Of a stretch of 64,000 nucleotides of DNA, positions 44,927 through 53,948 are shown in pieces. Source of the stretch: GCA-003244245 sp050699875 (GTDB lineage: Bacteria; Actinomycetota; Actinomycetes; Mycobacteriales; Pseudonocardiaceae). The stretch covers positions 1 to 64,000 of the forward strand of contig JBOHFX010000034.1 of NCBI GenBank assembly GCA_050699875.1, in the 5' to 3' direction. The position numbers and the translations under genes are program-made. Below the pieces are notes generated by a model, which was not told the origin of the DNA, did not search any database, and saw only the letters and a program-made list of their open reading frames with translations. How positions within the stretch are numbered: the stretch's first letter is position 1; each line of letters begins with the position of its first letter.

Positions 44927-47095
44927 ATGATTCGATGGGCCTCTGACGCCGCGGGCATCGTCACGCTGACCTTGGATGACCCAGGCAAGTCCGCCAACAC
45001 GATGAACGAGCGTTATGTCGAGTCGATGGGGCGAACGCTAGACCGCCTCGAAGCCGAGCGGGATTCGATCACCGGGGTCATCCTCACCTCGGCGAAGAAG
45101 ACTTTCTTCGCCGGCGCGGACCTCAACGCGGTGCGGACCATCACTCCGGACAACGCCCGGGAGTTCGCCGCCCACATCGCGCTGGTGAAAAGCCAGCTGC
45201 GGCGGCTGGAGAAGCTCGACAAGCCGGTGGTCGCCGCGATTAACGGCGCAGCCCTGGGCGGCGGCCTTGAGATCGCGCTGGCCTGCCACCACCGGATCGC
45301 GCTGGACAGCGCCGATTCTTCTGGCCAGGGATCGAAGATCGGCTTTCCCGAGGTGACGCTCGGGATACTGCCCGGTCTGGGCGGGCTCGTCCGCACGGTG
45401 CGGATGCTGGGTCTGATGACCGCGCTGACGCAGCTGCTGACCAAAGGCCAGCAGCTACCCCCGGCGCAGGCCAAACAGATCGGCATCGTCGACGAGGTCG
45501 TCGTGACCGGCGAGGAGATGCTCGCCAGAGCCCGCGAATGGATCGCGGCCCACCCGCGGGCGCAGCAGCCCTGGGACGTCAAGGGCTACCAGATCCCCGG
45601 CGGCACGCCGTCCACGCCAGCGCTGGCGCAGATGTTGCCCGCGTTCCCGGCCACCTTGCGTAAGGAGCTCAAGGGCGCGCCGATGCCGGCCCCGCACCAC
45701 ATCCTGTGTGCCGCGGTGGAGGGCTCCCAAGTGGATCTGGACACCGCACTGCAGATCGAGAGCCGCTACTTCATGGATCTGGTCACCGGCCAGGTCGCCA
45801 AGAACATGATCAAGGCGTTGTTCTTCGACCTGCAGCACATCAACAAGGGCGGCAGCCGGCCCGATGGATACCCGCAGCGCACCTTCCGCAAGGTTGGCGT
45901 GCTCGGCGCCGGGATGATGGGCGCCGGCATCGCCTACACCTGTGCCCGCGCCGGCATGGACGTCGTCCTCAAGGACGTGGACCTGGCCCGGGCGGGCAAG
46001 GGCAAGAGCTATTCCGCCGCCGTGCTGGACAAGGCCGTGTCCCGGGGCCGATCCACCGCCAAGGCGCGCGACGAGATCCTGGCCCGGGTCACCCCGACGG
46101 CCGATGCGGGCGATCTCAAGGGGTGTGACCTGGTGATCGAGGCAGTGTTCGAGGATCCGGTGCTCAAGAAGCACGTCTTCGGCGAGATTCTCGATGTCGT
46201 CGAGCCCGATGCGCTGCTGTGCTCGAACACCTCGACACTGCCGATCACCGGTCTCGCCGAAGGCGTTGACCGCCCGACCGACTTCCTCGGCCTGCACTTC
46301 TTCTCCCCGGTGGACAAGATGCCGCTGGTGGAGATCATCCGCGGGCAGCAGACATCGGACGCCGCGCTGGCCGCTGCGGTGGACCTGGTGCAGCAGATCC
46401 GCAAGACCCCGATCGTGGTCAACGACAGCCGCGGCTTTTTCACCAGCAGGGTCATCGGCACCTTCATCAACGAGGGGGTGGCCATGCTCGCCGAGGGCGT
46501 GCCCCCGGCATCCATCGAGCAGGCCACCCTGCAGGCCGGTTACCCGGCGCCGGTGCTGCAACTGGTTGACGAGGTGCACCTGACGTTGATGCGCAAGATC
46601 CGGGAGGAGACCAAGCGTGGCGTCGAGGCGGCAGGGGGCACCTGGACCGCCCACCCGGCCGACGCGATCGTGGACCGGATGGTGCTGGAGTTTCAGCGCC
46701 CAGGACGTTCCGGCGGTGCCGGCTTCTATGAATACGAAGGTGGTCAACGCATCCGGTTGTGGACCGGCCTGGCCGAGCACTTCGGACCCTTCCGCCCGGA
46801 TGCGATCCCTTTTGCGGACATGAGGGAGCGGTTGTTGTTCGTCGAGGCGCTGGAGACCGTAAAGTGCCTCGACGAGGGTGTGATCACCTCGGTGCCCGAC
46901 GCCAACATCGGATCGATCATGGGTATCGGCTTCCCACCATGGACCGGCGGTGTGGTGCAGTTCATGCACGGCTACGACGGCGGCCTGACCGGTTTCGTGG
47001 CCCGTGCCAAGGAACTGGCCGACCGATACGGCGACCGGTTCATCCCACCGGCCTCCCTGATCACCAAAGCCGACGCCGGGGAGTCCTTCGACTAA
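44927..47095 (+). CDS. fadB: 3-hydroxyacyl-CoA dehydrogenase / enoyl-CoA hydratase
   Basis: Multifunctional beta-oxidation protein of 722 residues. The N-terminal crotonase domain has KTFFAGADLNAV and NGAALGGGLEIALACHHRIA, with FPEVTLGILPGLGG. The NAD-binding dehydrogenase domain follows (VGVLGAGMMGAGIAYTCARA), with the catalytic LHFFSPVDKMPLVEII. The C-terminal HAD domain ends with SIMGIGFPPWTGGVVQFMHG. It ends 3 bp before the convergent stop of the oxidase gene. Confidence 0.95.
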   Translation: MIRWASDAAGIVTLTLDDPGKSANTMNERYVESMGRTLDRLEAERDSITGVILTSAKKTFFAGADLNAVRTITPDNAREFAAHIALVKSQLRRLEKLDKPVVAAINGAALGGGLEIALACHHRIALDSADSSGQGSKIGFPEVTLGILPGLGGLVRTVRMLGLMTALTQLLTKGQQLPPAQAKQIGIVDEVVVTGEEMLARAREWIAAHPRAQQPWDVKGYQIPGGTPSTPALAQMLPAFPATLRKELKGAPMPAPHHILCAAVEGSQVDLDTALQIESRYFMDLVTGQVAKNMIKALFFDLQHINKGGSRPDGYPQRTFRKVGVLGAGMMGAGIAYTCARAGMDVVLKDVDLARAGKGKSYSAAVLDKAVSRGRSTAKARDEILARVTPTADAGDLKGCDLVIEAVFEDPVLKKHVFGEILDVVEPDALLCSNTSTLPITGLAEGVDRPTDFLGLHFFSPVDKMPLVEIIRGQQTSDAALAAAVDLVQQIRKTPIVVNDSRGFFTSRVIGTFINEGVAMLAEGVPPASIEQATLQAGYPAPVLQLVDEVHLTLMRKIREETKRGVEAAGGTWTAHPADAIVDRMVLEFQRPGRSGGAGFYEYEGGQRIRLWTGLAEHFGPFRPDAIPFADMRERLLFVEALETVKCLDEGVITSVPDANIGSIMGIGFPPWTGGVVQFMHGYDGGLTGFVARAKELADRYGDRFIPPASLITKADAGESFD

Positions 47096-47098
47096 CGC

Positions 47099-48979
47099 CT
47101 ACTGCACCTGGACCCACCGGGCTATCGACGGGGTGTTGCTGCGATCTGTCACGAACAGCATGTACCACCCGGAGGGCACCAGGCCGGGCTGGGTGGGAAC
47201 GGTCAGCGAGATCGCCCGGTCCTTCCTGGCGATATCGAGCGTGACGGAGCGTTGTTCGACGTCGGTGGTGTGGGTGACGGCACTGGGGCGGATCAGCTTC
47301 GCGGTGGCGATGGAACTCGGAGCGGGTGTCTGGAAGTCGGCGACTCCTCCCCGCTGTAGCACGGTCGGGCCATCGGTCAGCTCCGGTCGGGAGTGGCGAT
47401 GCAGGTAGGGCGGCGAGTAGATCTCGATGCGCTGCTCGAATGCCCCGGGTTCGCTGTTGTCCCCTTCGCCGTCAATCTCGGAGCCGAGAGTGACGACGCG
47501 GCCGTCGGGCAGCAGCAACGCCTCGCTGTGGTAGTTGCGTCCTACCTCAGGCGCCGCGGCGTCGTGGAAAGAATTCGTGGTGGGGTCGTAGATGCGCGCG
47601 GTGTGGTTGTTGGAATCGCCCCGGCCGCGGTAGTCGCGGGAGCCACCGGTGGTCAGCACGGTGTCGTCCGGGAGAATGACCGCGCTCAAGTGACGCGCCG
47701 GCCCGGCGAGATCGGGTCCAGGGTGAAAGTGGGGGTGTGCTTCGCGCAGATCGACGATGTCGGTGCGGGCGGTGGATTCCGCGGAGTCGTCGACCCCCCC
47801 GCCGCCCAACACCATGACCCGTTGATCCTGCGCCGGTGGTAGCAGCACCGAGGCGCTGGTCTCGGTCAGGTGCGGGTCGCGAAGCCCATCGACCTGCCGG
47901 AAGGAGTTGTCCGTCAAGTCCCAGATGCCGGGTAGCCACCCAGCACCGTCGCTGCGGCCGTACCCGCCGTGCGAACCCGAGTAGAACAGCCGACCGTCGG
48001 CCATCAGGAAAAGTGCAGGGTAGGTGGGGAAGTACCGGTTGAGTGCGGAGACCTCGGTCCACTGATCGGTATCATTTTGGTACAGCTCGTGGCTATTGAG
48101 AGCCCGGCCGAATTCGTCGAGGCCGGACACGGCCAGCGCATTCCCGTCGGCCAGGCCGACAAGTGTCGGGTACCAGCGGCCGTGGTCCATGTCGGCCATT
48201 CGTTGGTAACGTTCGGTCTGCGGGTCGAATACGTAAGAGAAGGCGGCGCCTTGGGCCCGCTGGGTCTCCATGGTGAGCTTCTCGGCCGTGCTGTAAACCT
48301 TTCTCGGTACGCCGTTGATCCGGTAGCGAGTGGGTGTGGTGATCACCGAACCGGCGCCCTCGTCGGCAGCTTCTACCCAGACTTCGACGCTGGCGCCGGG
48401 CGATACCGCCGCAGCCTCGGCACTGGTGAACACGATCCCCTTGGGCGAGACGAACCGCGTACCCTGCCGCAGAGTCACTGAGCCGCCATCGCGGGACTCG
48501 TTGGTCACCGTCATGGCCCCGGCAGCCCGGGTGACGTCCTGCTCGGCCACCTCCCGCCTCCGGTTGCCACCGGCGATGAGCAGCTTGCCGTCGGGCCGGA
48601 AGGCGTGGCCGGCGCAGAACATGTCATCGGGTGTCGGAATCAGGCTGAACTCGTCCGTTTGCGGGTTCCACAGCAGTGTCTTGAAGGTCGCCGCTTCGAA
48701 GTTCGCGGCGCTGTTCCCGGAGCCAGCGATGATCAGCACTTTGCCGGTGGACAGCAGCGCGGCGTGGATCGCATTGATTCGAAATTCAACCGGAACATCG
48801 AGGATCCTCCAGTGGCCGAAGGCCGCCGTAGCCTCCGAGCCGGCCGTGTCGAAATCATCGCGCTCGGGCTCAGGAGTAGCGCACACCACCGCGCTAAAAT
48901 TGATCACACCGGCTATGGCCGCTCCCACGAGAATGCGGTCGAGCCGTCGAATGCGGTGTTGGCGTGACGTACCGGTCAT
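47099..48979 (-). CDS. GlxA-like copper radical oxidase
   Basis: Exported galactose-oxidase/glyoxal-oxidase-type enzyme of 626 residues, forming H2O2. An N-terminal hydrophobic segment (about 14-34) is a signal peptide or anchor. Kelch-type repeats lead to a C-terminal DUF1929 domain. Copper/radical residues match galactose oxidase: DDMFCAGHAF (Cys122), RWYPTL (Tyr270, Tyr-Cys partner), GRNYHSEALLLPDG (Tyr483/His484) and AVTHTTDVEQRS (His570). In Streptomyces GlxA is encoded beside cslA and shapes hyphal-tip glycans; no cslA is seen here. Confidence 0.85.
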   Translation of the reverse strand: MTGTSRQHRIRRLDRILVGAAIAGVINFSAVVCATPEPERDDFDTAGSEATAAFGHWRILDVPVEFRINAIHAALLSTGKVLIIAGSGNSAANFEAATFKTLLWNPQTDEFSLIPTPDDMFCAGHAFRPDGKLLIAGGNRRREVAEQDVTRAAGAMTVTNESRDGGSVTLRQGTRFVSPKGIVFTSAEAAAVSPGASVEVWVEAADEGAGSVITTPTRYRINGVPRKVYSTAEKLTMETQRAQGAAFSYVFDPQTERYQRMADMDHGRWYPTLVGLADGNALAVSGLDEFGRALNSHELYQNDTDQWTEVSALNRYFPTYPALFLMADGRLFYSGSHGGYGRSDGAGWLPGIWDLTDNSFRQVDGLRDPHLTETSASVLLPPAQDQRVMVLGGGGVDDSAESTARTDIVDLREAHPHFHPGPDLAGPARHLSAVILPDDTVLTTGGSRDYRGRGDSNNHTARIYDPTTNSFHDAAAPEVGRNYHSEALLLPDGRVVTLGSEIDGEGDNSEPGAFEQRIEIYSPPYLHRHSRPELTDGPTVLQRGGVADFQTPAPSSIATAKLIRPSAVTHTTDVEQRSVTLDIARKDRAISLTVPTQPGLVPSGWYMLFVTDRSNTPSIARWVQVQ

Positions 48980-49137
48980 CGACCTGCCACGGACGGTGAG
49001 CCCATTTCATTGCCTCTCGCCGTCCCCTCACCAGACAACGTCGCTGCGCCGAAACGACTCGTTACCAATCAATCTGGATCGGCCGCGACCGGCGAGTGTC
49101 GGTGACCAGAGCGTCGACTAACGGATAGCGTGGCGGA

Positions 49138-50352
49138 GTGAATCGCAACCCGGCGCCTGACTTGCGCGACCGCGATGCGGCGGCCGCCGTGCCGTACCCG
49201 TTGCAGGTCGCGGCCGCGGTGTCCTGGCGGTTCCTGGTGGTGGCCGGGATGGTTGTCGTGATCGGCTATGTCCTGATCATGCTGCGGCTGGTGGTCATCC
49301 CGGTGGCGGTGGCGCTGCTGCTGACCGCGCTGCTGGGGCCGGTGGTGGACTGGCTGGCCAGGTACCGGATATCCCGGGGAGTGGCCACCACGGTCGTTCT
49401 GGTCGCCGGATTGGCGCTGATCGGCGGGTTGCTGACGTTTGTCATCCAGGCCTTCGTGACCGGGCTGCCCGCGCTGCAGACCCAGATTGAGAGCAGCGTC
49501 CAACAGATCCGGGTGTGGCTGCAGGACCCTCCGTTCGGGCTCCCCCCGGTCGACCTGCAGAACCTGATCGACTCGCTGAGCCGATCGGTGGCCAACAACC
49601 GCAACGCGATCACCTCAGGCGCGCTGTCCACCGCGTACACCCTCGGGCAGTACTTCACCGGTGCCGCGCTCGCCTTGTTCGCATTGATCTACTTCCTCTA
49701 CGGCGGCCGGTCGATGTGGCGCTTCCTGCTGGGAGCGGTGCCGCGTCCGGTTCGTGGCCGGGTCGACCTGGCGGGTCAGCGTGCGTTCGCCTCGCTGGGC
49801 GGCTTCATCCGGGCCACCGTGCTGGTGGCGGTGGTCGACGCGGTGGGCATCGGGATCGGGTTGCTGGCAGTAGGCGCCCCGCTGGTGGTGCCACTGGCCG
49901 CGCTCACGTTCCTGGCGGCGTTCATCCCGGTGATCGGTGCGGTGATCGCCGGGGTGATCGCGGTCCTGGTGGTGCTGGTGGCCAACGGCCTGGTGCCGGC
50001 GCTGATCGTGCTCGGAGTGGTGATCGGCGTGCAGCAGATCGAGGGCAACGTGCTGCAGCCGCTGCTGATGGGTCGCGCCGTCCAGCTCAACGGGATGGCG
50101 GTGGTGCTGGCCGTCGCGGTGGGCTCGGTACTCGCCGGTATCGCCGGTGCATTGCTGGCGGTGCCGCTGCTCGCGGTGCTCAACGCCGGCATTCGCACGT
50201 TGATCAGCGGAGACGCCCGGCCCGATGACGCCAAGGGCGGCTACACGCTCCCACCGGCTGACGTTCCCCCCGACCCAGACCCTGACCCCGGTTCCCGCCC
50301 CGACCCCGATCCCGACCCCCTCATCAAGCTGAGCACACCGGATGGCCGGTGA
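49138..50352 (+). CDS. AI-2E family transporter (PerM-type permease)
   Basis: 404-residue membrane protein with about eight transmembrane segments. Examples are FLVVAGMVVVIGYVLIMLRL, and the conserved inner repeat GIGLLAVGAPLVVPLAALTF and IPVIGAVIAGVIAVLVVLVA. The family loop VLGVVIGVQQIEGNVLQPLL is present. The C-terminus has an unusual Pro/Asp repeat tail (PDPDPDPGSRPDPDPDP). Its 3' end overlaps the next gene by 11 bp. The substrate of this family is often unknown. Confidence 0.88.
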   Translation: MNRNPAPDLRDRDAAAAVPYPLQVAAAVSWRFLVVAGMVVVIGYVLIMLRLVVIPVAVALLLTALLGPVVDWLARYRISRGVATTVVLVAGLALIGGLLTFVIQAFVTGLPALQTQIESSVQQIRVWLQDPPFGLPPVDLQNLIDSLSRSVANNRNAITSGALSTAYTLGQYFTGAALALFALIYFLYGGRSMWRFLLGAVPRPVRGRVDLAGQRAFASLGGFIRATVLVAVVDAVGIGIGLLAVGAPLVVPLAALTFLAAFIPVIGAVIAGVIAVLVVLVANGLVPALIVLGVVIGVQQIEGNVLQPLLMGRAVQLNGMAVVLAVAVGSVLAGIAGALLAVPLLAVLNAGIRTLISGDARPDDAKGGYTLPPADVPPDPDPDPGSRPDPDPDPLIKLSTPDGR

Positions 50353-50923
50353 GCGCCGAGCCGTGAAGCCGGCCGACCTGGTCGCTGCTCGGCACCGGAC
50401 GATCCCCGACGTGCTGCCCGGGCGGGAGGATCCGCCGCTGCGGGTGCTGTTCTGCGGGATCAATCCCGGTCTTGTCTCCGCTGCCACCGGGTACCACTTC
50501 GCCCGGCCAGGCAACCGGTTCTGGCCGGTACTGCACGGCGCCGGCTTCACCCCACGCCGCTTGCGGCCCGACGAGCAGCATCTGTTACCTGCGCTCGGGT
50601 TGGGCATCACCAACATCGCGGCCCGGGCCACCGCCCGGGCCGACGAGCTGAGCGTGGCGGAGCTGTTGGCCGGGGGTGAGCGGCTCCGCTCACTCGTGCA
50701 GCTTCGGCGGCCGGCTGCCTTGGGAGTCGTCGGGATCACCGCCTACCGGGTGGCCTTCGCCACGCCGCGGGCCGCCGTCGGACGCCAGCCCGACTTGGAC
50801 ACGACGCTGGTGTGGGCGCTACCCAACCCGAGCGGGCTCAACGCGCACTGGTCCCTGGCGGCAATGGTGGCCGAGTTCGCCCGCTTCCGGCTGGCCGCTA
50901 CCGCGCCGTCGCGGGATGCTTGA
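50342..50923 (+). CDS. mug: G/U mismatch-specific DNA glycosylase
   Basis: Base-excision repair enzyme of 193 residues removing U or ethenocytosine opposite G. The catalytic/binding motif is VLFCGINPGLVSAATGYHF, with RPGNRFWPVLHGAGF after it. The second conserved motif is VWALPNPSGLNAHWSL. It starts inside the 3' end of the AI-2E gene (11-bp overlap) and is followed after 3 bp by the VOC gene. Confidence 0.92.
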   Translation: MAGERRAVKPADLVAARHRTIPDVLPGREDPPLRVLFCGINPGLVSAATGYHFARPGNRFWPVLHGAGFTPRRLRPDEQHLLPALGLGITNIAARATARADELSVAELLAGGERLRSLVQLRRPAALGVVGITAYRVAFATPRAAVGRQPDLDTTLVWALPNPSGLNAHWSLAAMVAEFARFRLAATAPSRDA

Positions 50924-50926
50924 CCG

Positions 50927-51430
50927 GTGACCGTGACCGAAGGTGAGCGCGCCGAACTGGCCCAGCGCCGGGACCTGATCCGCACCGAGCTGATGCCGGC
51001 CCGGCAGGACCGACCGGCCAGTAGCGCGCGCGGCATCCACCACACCGCGTTGATCTCCTCCGACGTGCGGCGAACCGTCGAGTTCTACCAGGGCTTGCTC
51101 GGCTTCCCGCTGATCGACATGTTCGAGAACCGGGACCTGCCGGGCTCCACCCACTTCTTCTTCGACGTCGGCAACGGCAACACCGTCGCCTTCTTCGATT
51201 TGCCCGGCGTGGACATCGGCCCCTATGCCGAGGTGCTCGGCGGGCTGCACCACCTGGCGATCTCAATGGAGCCACAACATTGGCAGGAGATCCGGGATCG
51301 GATGGACGCCGAGGGGATCGAGTACCAGCTGGAGAGCGGGTCGTCGATCTACTTCCGGGACCCGGACGGCGCGCGGGTGGAGCTGATCGCCGACCCGCTC
51401 GGCGAGATGTACGGGCGCAGCGTGTTCTAG
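50927..51430 (+). CDS. VOC-family (glyoxalase/dioxygenase-like) protein
   Basis: 167 residues. A single vicinal-oxygen-chelate module pair with metal ligands visible in GIHHTALISSDVRRTVEFYQ, LGGLHHLAISM and DPDGARVELIADPLG. A charged N-terminal helix (about 1-35) precedes the fold. GTG start 3 bp after mug. The reaction cannot be predicted. Confidence 0.85.
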   Translation: MTVTEGERAELAQRRDLIRTELMPARQDRPASSARGIHHTALISSDVRRTVEFYQGLLGFPLIDMFENRDLPGSTHFFFDVGNGNTVAFFDLPGVDIGPYAEVLGGLHHLAISMEPQHWQEIRDRMDAEGIEYQLESGSSIYFRDPDGARVELIADPLGEMYGRSVF

Positions 51431-51556
51431 ACCCGGCTGTTTGGGGTGGCCCTGTCCGATCCGTTCAAGACCGTGGCTTGGGCGCGGCTGCCCTGCATCC
51501 GACGCCCCTGTTCCCGACCTTCGCCGGGTGTGCCTCCCTCGACACCGACTACGTTT

Positions 51557-52276
51557 TCAGGCGCTGTGGTACTGCGCGAGCGGGGTGGCTGCGGCGTCGT
51601 AGCGGTCCAGCACGACATCGGCCACCGCCGAGTCAGCGCCCAGCGGTTCCGCCACCACAATGCCAGGGTGGGCAGCCAGCGCCGCGGCGCGAACCCGCTC
51701 GGGCAGCAAGCCCGGCGCCACGAACCACGATGCTAACGCCACCCGACATGCCCCGCCGGCAACCAGCCCGGCCAGCGCCACTCCCACCGTCGGGGACGTG
51801 GCCGCGGCGAACGCGGGCACCGCCCAACCCGCGGCGACCTCGGCCACTGCGGCGTTGGCCCGCGGGTCCGACGAGCCGGCGGCGGCCAGCACGACGGCTT
51901 CCGCGGCTGCCCCACCTGCCTCGGACACCCGCCGCCGCGCCAGCGCCGTCAGCCGCTCATCGGGTCCGAGCACGTCAGCGGTGCGCAGCTCAAATGCGGG
52001 GTGTCGAAGCCGGGCACGGGCCAGCGCGCCGGGCACATCGACCCGCGCGTGATACGCCCACCCGAGCAATAGCGGCACCACGACTGCCCGCTGGTGACCA
52101 GCACCGGCCAGCCCGGCCAGCACGTCGGGCAGTCGCGGCGCGGACAGGTCCAGAAAAGCCAGCCGCACCTCCAGGTCAGGGCGGCGGACCCGCACCATCT
52201 CCACCAGCTCGGTGACCACCGCGGCCGAGCGGGGATCGCGGCTGCCGTGTGCTACGGCCACCAGCGCTGGGCTCAT
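51557..52276 (-). CDS. cbiX: Sirohydrochlorin chelatase-like protein
   Basis: Inserts Fe2+ or Co2+ into sirohydrochlorin, or a related role. 239 residues with two CbiX half-domains. The N-terminal metal-binding HGSRDPRSA motif (His10 region) and VVVPLLLGWAYHARVDVP are present. The second half keeps VLAAAGSSDPRANAAV but lacks the His. Being last in a sulfite-reductase operon, it probably supplies siroheme. Its start overlaps the ABC permease stop by 4 bp. Confidence 0.88.
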   Translation of the reverse strand: MSPALVAVAHGSRDPRSAAVVTELVEMVRVRRPDLEVRLAFLDLSAPRLPDVLAGLAGAGHQRAVVVPLLLGWAYHARVDVPGALARARLRHPAFELRTADVLGPDERLTALARRRVSEAGGAAAEAVVLAAAGSSDPRANAAVAEVAAGWAVPAFAAATSPTVGVALAGLVAGGACRVALASWFVAPGLLPERVRAAALAAHPGIVVAEPLGADSAVADVVLDRYDAAATPLAQYHSA

Positions 52277-53175
52277 GTCGCTAGGCCCAATCCCCGCGTG
52301 CGCAGCACCCGGCGCTCAGCCGGGCGGAACACCAGCAGCTCAATCCCGACCCCCACCGCGAAGATGAGCCCGATCGCGGCGATCACCATCGGCATGTCGT
52401 TGAGCGACTGCCCGTTGTGCAGGAACTGCCCGAGACCCAACCCCAGCGCCGGCGAGCTGGCGATAATCTCTGCTGCCATCAGTGAACGCCACGAGAACGC
52501 CCAGCCCTGCTTGCACCCTGCGAGGTAGCCGGGCAGCGCCGCGGGCAGCAGGATGTGCCGTGCGGTCTGCCAGCGCCCGGCGCCCATCGCTATCCCGACC
52601 CGGGGCAACAGCGGCGGGATCGCCTCGATCCCGGCGATCAGTCCATTGGCGATGGACGGCACTGCCCCCATGAGCACCACGAAGTAGATCGACGCATCGG
52701 TGAGTCCGAACCACAGCACCGCAGCCGGCACCCACGCCACCGATGGCAGGCTCTGCAGCCCGGTCAGCAGCGGGCCGATCGCCGAGCGCACTACCGGCAC
52801 CTTGGCCACTACCAGCCCCAGCGGGGTGGCGACCAGGACCGCGGCGGTGAACCCGAGCACCGCGCGGTGCACCGAGGTCCACAGGATCGACAGCGCCTGG
52901 CCATTGCGCACCTGCGCCCAGATCTGATCGCCAACCGCCAGCGGTGCCGGGACCTTGTATTCAGGGAACACCGCCGACGCCCACAACCCCTGCCAGGCCG
53001 CAATGAACGCCACCAGCGCGATCAGTGGCGGCCCCAAGGTGGAGACGGCCCGTCGCCACCGCGGCCGGGCCGCCAGTGTCGGCGTGTCCAGCGCGTCCAG
53101 CCCAGCGCCGACCAGCGCGGCGTCGACCCGCTCGTCATCGGCCCGCGCGGTAGGTGCCAGGTCAGGCCCGGGCAT
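52273..53175 (-). CDS. ssuC: ABC transporter permease, sulfonate/nitrate/taurine type
   Basis: About 300-residue permease with six transmembrane helices. The cytoplasmic EAA-type loop reads IAMGAGRWQTARHILLPAAL. It is preceded by a polar N-terminus (about 1-42). ATG 53175 (MPGPDLAPT) overlaps the ATPase stop. It forms an importer with the ATPase and lipoprotein encoded next to it. Sulfonate, taurine or sulfate ester is likely from the operon context; the exact substrate is not determined. Confidence 0.88.
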   Translation of the reverse strand: MPGPDLAPTARADDERVDAALVGAGLDALDTPTLAARPRWRRAVSTLGPPLIALVAFIAAWQGLWASAVFPEYKVPAPLAVGDQIWAQVRNGQALSILWTSVHRAVLGFTAAVLVATPLGLVVAKVPVVRSAIGPLLTGLQSLPSVAWVPAAVLWFGLTDASIYFVVLMGAVPSIANGLIAGIEAIPPLLPRVGIAMGAGRWQTARHILLPAALPGYLAGCKQGWAFSWRSLMAAEIIASSPALGLGLGQFLHNGQSLNDMPMVIAAIGLIFAVGVGIELLVFRPAERRVLRTRGLGLAT

Positions 53176-53947
53176 GGGTGGAGATCGTCTCTCGTAGCTG
53201 CCCGGTGATCTCTGCGGCGAGCGCATCCAGATCCGCGCCTGGGGTGCGCCACGAACCGACCACCCGGCCCGGACGGGAGGACAGCAACAGCACCCGCTGG
53301 GCCAGCCGTACCGCCTCCCGGACGTCGTGGGTGACGAATAGCACGGCGGTGCCGGTGGCGCGCCACACCCGCAGCAGCTCGGCTTGGAGCACGTCGCGGG
53401 TGATCGCGTCCAGCGCCCCGAATGGCTCGTCCATCAGCAGCAGCCCCGAGCCGGCACCGTCCCGACCGTCGAGGCTTGCGGCCAGCGCCCGGGCGAGCGC
53501 AACCCGCTGGCGCATTCCGCCGGACAGTTCGTGTGGCCGCTTGCCGGCTGCCCCACCCAGCCGGACCAGGTCCAGCAGCCGCTCGACGCGCTTCTGACGC
53601 TCGGCGCGGCCCATCCCGGCGAACCGCAGTGGCAGCTCGACATTGCGTCCGGCGGTCAACCACGGCAACAGCGCGGCGTCCTGGAACATCACCGCGGGCC
53701 GGGAGCTGGCCGTCACCACCTGGCCCGTGCTGGGCTGGTCGAGCCCTGCAGCAATGTTGAGCAGCGTGGACTTGCCGCAGCCCGACGCACCGAGCAGGCA
53801 GACGAACTCGCCGGGCGCCACCTGCAAGTCGACGGCCTCCAGCGCGGTGACCGCGTCCCGACCCCGGCCGAACACCTTAGACACGCCCGACATCTGGACC
53901 GCTGGTGCGGCCGTGACCAGCTGGGGGCGCTCGAGGATCGCGGTCAT
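53162..53947 (-). CDS. ssuB: ABC transporter ATPase, sulfonate/nitrate/taurine type
   Basis: 261-residue nucleotide-binding subunit. Walker A LLGASGCGKST (51-61), Q-loop VMFQDAALLPWL, signature LSGGMRQRVALARAL (141-155), Walker B LLLMDEPFGALD (169-180), and the H-loop FVTHDVREAVRLAQR. The frame opens at 54217, but ATG 53947 follows AGGAG and starts one base after the lipoprotein stop. Confidence 0.93.
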   Translation of the reverse strand: MTAILERPQLVTAAPAVQMSGVSKVFGRGRDAVTALEAVDLQVAPGEFVCLLGASGCGKSTLLNIAAGLDQPSTGQVVTASSRPAVMFQDAALLPWLTAGRNVELPLRFAGMGRAERQKRVERLLDLVRLGGAAGKRPHELSGGMRQRVALARALAASLDGRDGAGSGLLLMDEPFGALDAITRDVLQAELLRVWRATGTAVLFVTHDVREAVRLAQRVLLLSSRPGRVVGSWRTPGADLDALAAEITGQLRETISTHARA

Positions 53948-53948
53948 C

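Noticed and set aside
45455..46969. 504-codon minus-strand frame opposite fadB
   Set aside because: It lies entirely antisense to fadB, is His/Asp/Gly-rich as expected of a reverse-complement frame, and has no motif.
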